Both the position numbers and the translations under genes were made by a program. Below the pieces are notes generated by a model that was given only the letters and a program-made list of their open reading frames with translations, was not told the DNA's origin and searched no databases. Of a stretch of 9,063 bases of DNA, positions 5,493 to 9,063 are shown piece after piece. Every line of letters starts with the position of its first letter. Position 1 is the stretch's first letter. Source of the DNA: JAXHTH01 sp034211115 (lineage in GTDB: Bacteria; Planctomycetota; Phycisphaerae; Phycisphaerales; SM1A02); contig JAXHTH010000150.1 of NCBI GenBank assembly GCA_034211115.1, positions 1-9,063 of the forward strand, read 5' to 3'.

Positions 5493-7256
5493 ATGGTAAA
5501 TCACAACCTCATCGAGAAGATCGGCCTCGACGAAGAGGAGGTCGAGCAGCTCGTGAAGGAGGCCTACGGCGAGGACGTCGCCCAGGGCGACATGGACAGC
5601 CTCCTCCGCGGCGACATCCAGAACTTCCAGCCCGGCACCATCCTGCAGGGGAAAGTGGTGGGCAAGGCCGGCGACGACGTCGTCGTCGAGGTCGGCCTCA
5701 AGTCCGAAGGACTCGTCAACAAGGCCGAGTTCGATGACTTCGACGACCTGGAGATCGGCGACACCATCGAGGTCTTTCTCGAAGCCATCGAGGACGACAG
5801 CGGCATCGTCAAGCTCTCCAAGCGCAAGGCCGACCGCATCCGCGGCTGGGAACAGATCCTTCAGACCAAGAAGGAAGGCGACATCGTCGAGGGCCGGGGG
5901 ATGCGGAAGATCAAGGGCGGCCTGCTCGTGGACATCGGCGTGCCCGTGTTCATGCCCGCCTCCCAGGTGGACATCCGCCGTCCCAGCGACATCGGCGAGT
6001 ACATCGGCCGAACCATCCGCGCCGTCATCCTCAAGATCGACGACGAGCGGCGGAACATCGTCATCAGCCGACGACGCCTCATCGAGCACGAGCGCGAGGA
6101 GGCCAAGCGGAACCTGCTCTCCACCATCAAGGAAGACGACCTGGTGACGGGGACCGTCACCAACATCGCCGACTTCGGCGCCTTCGTCGATCTCGGCGGG
6201 CTCGACGGCCTCCTGCACATCACCGACATGAGCTGGGGACGCGTCAATCACCCCAGTGAGGTGGTCAGGATCGGCGACCAGATCGAGGTCAAGATCCTCA
6301 AGATCGACCACGAGAAGGAGAAGGTCGCCCTCGGGCTCAAGCAGAAGGAGCCCTCCCCCTGGGAGAGCATCGAGGACAAATACCCCATCAACAGCCGCGT
6401 CCGCGGCAAGGTCGTCAACCTCGTCTCCTACGGCGCCTTCGTGCAGCTCGAGGAGGGCATCGAGGGCCTCGTCCACGTCTCGGAAATGTCCTGGACGAAG
6501 CGCATCAACCACCCCAGCGAGGTGGTCAACCTCGGCGACGAGGTCGATGTCGTCGTCCTCGACATCGACAAGGACAAGCAGGAGATCAGCCTCGGCATCA
6601 AGCAGACCGAGGTCAATCCCTGGGAGCTGGTCAGCGAGAAGTACCCGCCCGGGACGCTCATCACGGGCCGCATCCGCAACCTCGCCAACTACGGCGCGTT
6701 CATCGAGATCGAGCCGGGCATCGACGGCCTGCTGCACGTCTCGGACATGTCCTGGACGGAGAAGATTTCTCATCCCAACGAGAAGTTCAAGAAGGGCGAC
6801 GAGGTGCGGTGCGTGGTGCTGGACATCGACCAGGCCAAGCAGCGGGTGGGCCTCGGCGTGAAGCAGCTCAGCGAGGATCCCTGGCTGCACGCCATCCCCC
6901 AGGCCTACAAGCCCGGCATGGTCGTGCACGGCAAGGTCACGAAGATCACCAACTTCGGCGTGTTCGTCGAGCTCGAACCCGGACTCGAGGGATTGCTGCA
7001 CATCTCCGAGCTGTCCGATCAGAAGGTCGAGAACCCGCAGGACGTGGTCAAGAGCGGCGAGGAGCTCGACGTCAAGATCCTCCGCGTGGACACCGACGAG
7101 CGCAAGATCGGGCTCAGCCTGAAGCGCGCCCAGTGGGGCGAGGGCGAAGGCCCGCCCCGCGGCGAGGGCGAGGGCGAAGGCAAGCGCGGTTTCCCCGCCA
7201 AGGGCGGCATGGACGAGCACGGCGCCCTCGGCACCGACAAGATCAGCCTGCCCTGA
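5493..7256 (+). CDS. rpsA: 30S ribosomal protein S1, six S1 domains
   Basis: This 587-aa RNA-binding protein of the small ribosomal subunit captures mRNA and unfolds its 5' region for initiation. An acidic N-terminal segment (about 1-45) precedes six OB-fold S1 repeats at roughly 46-112, 126-195, 214-284, 299-371, 386-458 and 473-545. Repeats 3-6 are the best conserved, each with a (D/N)FGAF- or YGAF-type strand, a GL(L/V)H(I/V)(S/T) core and, in 3-5, a MSW...HP signature. The first two are divergent (VEVGLKSEGLVNKAEF; VDIGVPVFMPASQVD), as in typical bacterial S1, where they bind the ribosome. The length is slightly above that of E. coli S1 (557 aa). The tail (546-587) is low-complexity, with Gly-Glu repeats. 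The ATG at 5493 has no good Shine-Dalgarno: the nearest purine run (AGAGAAA) is too far upstream and TTTTCAC precedes the codon, which is common for rpsA. The gene stands alone, with its own promoter candidate and terminator. Confidence 0.96.
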   Translation: MVNHNLIEKIGLDEEEVEQLVKEAYGEDVAQGDMDSLLRGDIQNFQPGTILQGKVVGKAGDDVVVEVGLKSEGLVNKAEFDDFDDLEIGDTIEVFLEAIEDDSGIVKLSKRKADRIRGWEQILQTKKEGDIVEGRGMRKIKGGLLVDIGVPVFMPASQVDIRRPSDIGEYIGRTIRAVILKIDDERRNIVISRRRLIEHEREEAKRNLLSTIKEDDLVTGTVTNIADFGAFVDLGGLDGLLHITDMSWGRVNHPSEVVRIGDQIEVKILKIDHEKEKVALGLKQKEPSPWESIEDKYPINSRVRGKVVNLVSYGAFVQLEEGIEGLVHVSEMSWTKRINHPSEVVNLGDEVDVVVLDIDKDKQEISLGIKQTEVNPWELVSEKYPPGTLITGRIRNLANYGAFIEIEPGIDGLLHVSDMSWTEKISHPNEKFKKGDEVRCVVLDIDQAKQRVGLGVKQLSEDPWLHAIPQAYKPGMVVHGKVTKITNFGVFVELEPGLEGLLHISELSDQKVENPQDVVKSGEELDVKILRVDTDERKIGLSLKRAQWGEGEGPPRGEGEGEGKRGFPAKGGMDEHGALGTDKISLP

Positions 7257-7285
7257 CGTGGCCGGCCTGTCTCCGACCCATGGAA

Positions 7286-7315
7286 AAAGCCCACGGCGAC
7301 CGCGTCGTGGGCTTT
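7286..7315. terminator. Intrinsic terminator after rpsA, probably bidirectional
   Basis: AAAGCCCACGGCG (7286-7298) pairs with CGTCGTGGGCTTT (7303-7315): a 13-bp stem with one G-U pair and a 4-base loop (ACCG), beginning 29 bases after the S1 stop. On the plus strand the T-run is short (TTT then C). On the minus strand the stem is followed by five T's (complement of 7284-7288), so it would terminate leftward transcripts at least as well. This suits a site between convergent transcription units. Confidence 0.85.
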
Positions 7316-7325
7316 CATCGTGGCA

Positions 7326-7337
7326 GCGCCGCGGCGC
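7326..7337. repeat. 12-bp perfect palindrome in the post-rpsA gap
   Basis: GCGCCGCGGCGC is its own reverse complement and lies 10 bases beyond the terminator stem. In such GC-rich DNA this may be chance. Apart from the terminator, the possible small peptide gene and the direct repeat near 7632-7680, I see nothing else definite between 7257 and 7683. Confidence 0.3.
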
Positions 7338-7455
7338 CTCCGCCCGGGTGGAAACTCGCCCGAGTGCTCACTGGCGAAGGTCAGAGCAAAGGAGGTCCGG
7401 TCGATTCGAGGCGGATCGCCCGGCCGCTGCCCACGGGGCGCTCTTTCCTCCACGA

Positions 7456-7542
7456 TCAGCAGAGCGCGATGAACGTCAGGACCGTCAGGATCGCCATACG
7501 CTTGCGGTTGTCCGTGATTGCCATCACACTGCGAAGAAACAT
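7456..7542 (-). CDS. Possible 28-aa hydrophobic peptide with a good Shine-Dalgarno
   Basis: A minus-strand ATG (complement of 7540-7542) opens a 28-codon frame ending in TGA (7456-7458). The peptide begins MFLRSVMAITDNRKR and ends MAILTVLTFIALC, so a short basic stretch is followed by about 13 hydrophobic residues, like a minimal membrane anchor. Five bases before the ATG the transcript reads GGAGAG, one of the better Shine-Dalgarno sequences in the window; both flanking large plus-strand genes lack one. Downstream the transcript would meet the bidirectional terminator at 7286-7315, which has its better T-run in this direction. No function can be assigned. The frame could still be chance, since it is part of a longer open minus-strand frame that runs opposite the next gene. 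No promoter of quality is seen upstream. Confidence 0.35.
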   Translation of the reverse strand: MFLRSVMAITDNRKRMAILTVLTFIALC

Positions 7543-7631
7543 GCTCTCTCTCCGATGCTGCTCTTGGATTGTCCAGCCGTGATGGATCAAGGCCCGTGCC
7601 AGAGAAGCGGGGGACGGGCGATCGGCGTTGA

Positions 7632-7680
7632 CCGGCCCGGGCGGGGCGATCTTCCCAGACCGGCCGGCCACGGGCGGGGC
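7632..7680. repeat. Imperfect 16/17-bp direct repeat upstream of the secreted-protein gene
   Basis: CCGGCCCGGGCGGGGC (7632-7647) and CCGGCCACGGGCGGGGC (7664-7680) differ by one inserted A; the shared core CGGGCGGGGC is spaced 33 bp apart, close to three helical turns. The second copy ends 3 bases before the ATG at 7684. It could be a tandem binding site for a regulator or a replication-slippage remnant. No convincing promoter or Shine-Dalgarno is visible here. Confidence 0.45.
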
Positions 7681-7683
7681 CGG

Positions 7684-9063
7684 ATGTTGTCGCCGGGCAA
7701 CATCCGCCGTTGCCTGGCCGCGACGCTGATTCTGCTGTTCACCGTCGCCGGCCCGGCCGGGGGCGTGCCCCGGAATGCCCAACCGGCGCAACCCGACGCC
7801 GCCGACGTCGCGGCCGCCTATCTCGACCTCGAAGCGTGGGTGGACGCGCTCAGTCTGCCCGACCCGGACGATCCGGCCTCCCGGCGCGGGCTCGAGCATG
7901 CCGCCGGCGTCTGCGTGATCCTCCGTCACAACGGCCGCGTCCTCGGGACCGGGGCAGACATGCAGGGCGACGATCTCATGCTCCGCCGCGCCGCCGGCCG
8001 GGCCCTTTCCGCCACCCTCGCCGATCGGACGATCGCCAATCTCCCCGAGGATTTGAGAGATCGAGTCGGCCGGCAGTTGACCATCGAGCTGGAGGTGGCC
8101 GGCCCGTTGCAGCCCCTGCCGGGACGGACGTGGACCCAGATCGCCGGGCAGCTCGAGCCGGGGCTGGACGGCGTGCTTCTGCGGCGCGGAGAGGCGAGGG
8201 GGACGTTCTTCCCCGCCCAGATGCTCGCGGCCAACACCGCCGGCCGACTCGGGCGCCTGCTCCCCGCCCTGGCCGTCGATCTCGGTCTGCCCGCGCTGGA
8301 GCCGGCCGAGCTCCGTCGCCGACACGGCCTGAGCATCTATTCATTCCGTACGGTTCATCTCGTGCAGCGCGCTCCGGGCCGCGCGCCGTTCCTCACCTAC
8401 CGCGGGGAAGTGCTCGTGCCCGAAGACGAGGTGACGGCGGAGCGCATCGCTTCCTTCGCCGAGTCGCTGACCACGCATCTCATCACGCCCCTCTGGCCGG
8501 GTGATGAACCGTTCGGGCTGATGGGTGATTACGAGCCCGTCGCCGATCGATACGTCCCGCTCACCGCATCGCCGCGCGACCAGGCGCTGACGGCCTTCGC
8601 CCTCGGGCGCTATGCCGCCGCCCCGCAATTGCACTGGCGTGAAGCGCTTCGGGCGCGGGATACGGCGGTGGTCCTTCTGCGCGACCTCGCCGCGGTCGCG
8701 GAAGGCGAGTCCGATCCGCTGGCCGATCCCGCCGCGTGCGCGGCGATCGTCTACGCCGTCTCGGCCCTGCCGGAGGCGAAGGTCGGCGAGGCGCTGTCCG
8801 CCCTTCACCGCCGGGCCGCGGCGAAGGTGATCGCGACCATCGAGGCGGCAGACGAACCGGCCGCGGAAGACGAATCGGCCGCTCCCCAAGCGGCGATCTC
8901 CGCCCACGGCCGGGCGATGCTCGCCGGCGCGATGGCCCGGCTGATGGTCCAATCGCCCGACCTCGTCGAGGCCGCGAGCGTGCGGCGCGCGATTGACGCC
9001 GCGTGGCGGGCCGTCCCCAAGCAACAGCAGATCACCCTCCTGCCCTGGATCGGGTTCGCGGAG
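7684..9063 (+). CDS. Secreted protein with AMMECR1-like N-terminal half, C-terminus cut off
   Basis: The frame runs 460 codons from the ATG at 7684 to the window end with no stop, so the gene is incomplete. Residues 1-28 look like a Sec signal peptide: Arg at 8-9, hydrophobic core CLAATLILLFTVAG, then small residues before a Pro/Ala/Gln-rich linker. Residues about 73-228 follow the layout of AMMECR1 domains: GVCVILRHNGRVLGTG, a helix AAGRALSATL, the strand LTIELEVAGPLQPL, then PGLDGVLLRRGEARGTFFP and a leucine-rich helix. The family motif LRGCIG is not conserved (VLGTGADMQG instead). The rest, about 229-460, is mostly alpha-helical with an acidic Ala/Glu linker near 388-402 and recalls alpha/alpha-barrel enzymes, but I cannot name it. 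An in-frame ATG at 7582 would add a Gly/Arg-rich stretch before the signal peptide and is less likely. No Shine-Dalgarno is seen. The function is unknown, and the AMMECR1 assignment is made by eye. Confidence 0.7.
   Translation, partial: MLSPGNIRRCLAATLILLFTVAGPAGGVPRNAQPAQPDAADVAAAYLDLEAWVDALSLPDPDDPASRRGLEHAAGVCVILRHNGRVLGTGADMQGDDLMLRRAAGRALSATLADRTIANLPEDLRDRVGRQLTIELEVAGPLQPLPGRTWTQIAGQLEPGLDGVLLRRGEARGTFFPAQMLAANTAGRLGRLLPALAVDLGLPALEPAELRRRHGLSIYSFRTVHLVQRAPGRAPFLTYRGEVLVPEDEVTAERIASFAESLTTHLITPLWPGDEPFGLMGDYEPVADRYVPLTASPRDQALTAFALGRYAAAPQLHWREALRARDTAVVLLRDLAAVAEGESDPLADPAACAAIVYAVSALPEAKVGEALSALHRRAAAKVIATIEAADEPAAEDESAAPQAAISAHGRAMLAGAMARLMVQSPDLVEAASVRRAIDAAWRAVPKQQQITLLPWIGFAE

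Noticed and set aside
5135..5737. A GTG-started 200-codon frame after the operon, preceded by AAGGAGG at 5116-5122
   Set aside because: The spacer is 12 bases, the product is Arg/Gly-rich without domains, and the frame runs about 245 bases out of phase into the certain S1 gene.
5220..7220. A 666-codon open frame antisense to rpsA
   Set aside because: Its composition is dominated by Asp, Leu, Val and Ala reflecting the antisense of the S1 repeats, with no family features. The plus-strand S1 gene is certain.
7388..7396. AAAGGAGGT, a near-perfect Shine-Dalgarno on the plus strand
   Set aside because: No ATG, GTG or TTG occurs at a workable distance downstream, so it does not serve a gene.
7456..8325. 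A 289-codon minus-strand frame opposite the secreted-protein gene
   Set aside because: Its upstream part is a shadow of the plus-strand gene, which has a signal peptide and protein-like composition. Only the last 28 codons, with their own Shine-Dalgarno, were kept as a possible gene.
1..9063. CRISPR arrays, tRNA or rRNA genes, insertion sequences, phage or toxin-antitoxin genes
   Set aside because: I saw no regularly spaced repeats, no tRNA-like cloverleaf, no rRNA-like sequence and no transposase or integrase motifs on either strand.

Overview
The window is high-GC bacterial DNA (roughly two thirds G+C by eye) with strong third-position G/C bias. The 587-aa six-domain ribosomal protein S1, with its acidic N-terminal extension and no Shine-Dalgarno, suggests a planctomycete-like (PVC) bacterium. 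This is an impression from the protein sequences, not a database result. Both ends run through open reading frames, so the window may be a whole short contig.

Layout. (1) Positions 1-529, minus strand: the N-terminal part of an unrecognised protein that ends in a Rossmann-type glycine motif. The first 41 bases are a perfect inverted copy of 142-182, which makes the extreme left edge suspect as an assembly or chimera artefact. (2) Positions 530-664: a divergent promoter region. (3) Positions 665-5117, plus strand: a tight three-gene operon encoding an ABC ATPase of the LolD/MacB type, a large two-module FtsX-like permease and a HlyD/MacA-type membrane fusion protein. The genes are joined by a 4-bp overlap and an 11-bp gap. 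Together they form the inner-membrane and periplasmic parts of a tripartite exporter or mechanotransmission pump; no TolC-like outer membrane gene is present. (4) Positions 5118-5492: a 375-bp gap with several strong hairpins and a plausible promoter (TATACT) for the next gene. (5) Positions 5493-7256: rpsA, encoding ribosomal protein S1, apparently monocistronic, followed by a 13-bp-stem intrinsic terminator at 7286-7315. (6) Positions 7257-7683: a 427-bp gap holding the terminator, a possible 28-codon minus-strand membrane peptide with a good Shine-Dalgarno, and a direct repeat. (7) Positions 7684-9063, plus strand: a secreted protein, open at the window end, whose first half resembles an AMMECR1 domain and whose second half is alpha-helical.

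Most of the window is ordinary housekeeping and transport. The points that merit a second look are the inverted repeat at the left edge, the structured S1 leader, the small peptide converging on a bidirectional terminator, and the exported AMMECR1-like protein. I found no CRISPR array, tRNA, rRNA, transposase or clear new defence or biosynthetic system.
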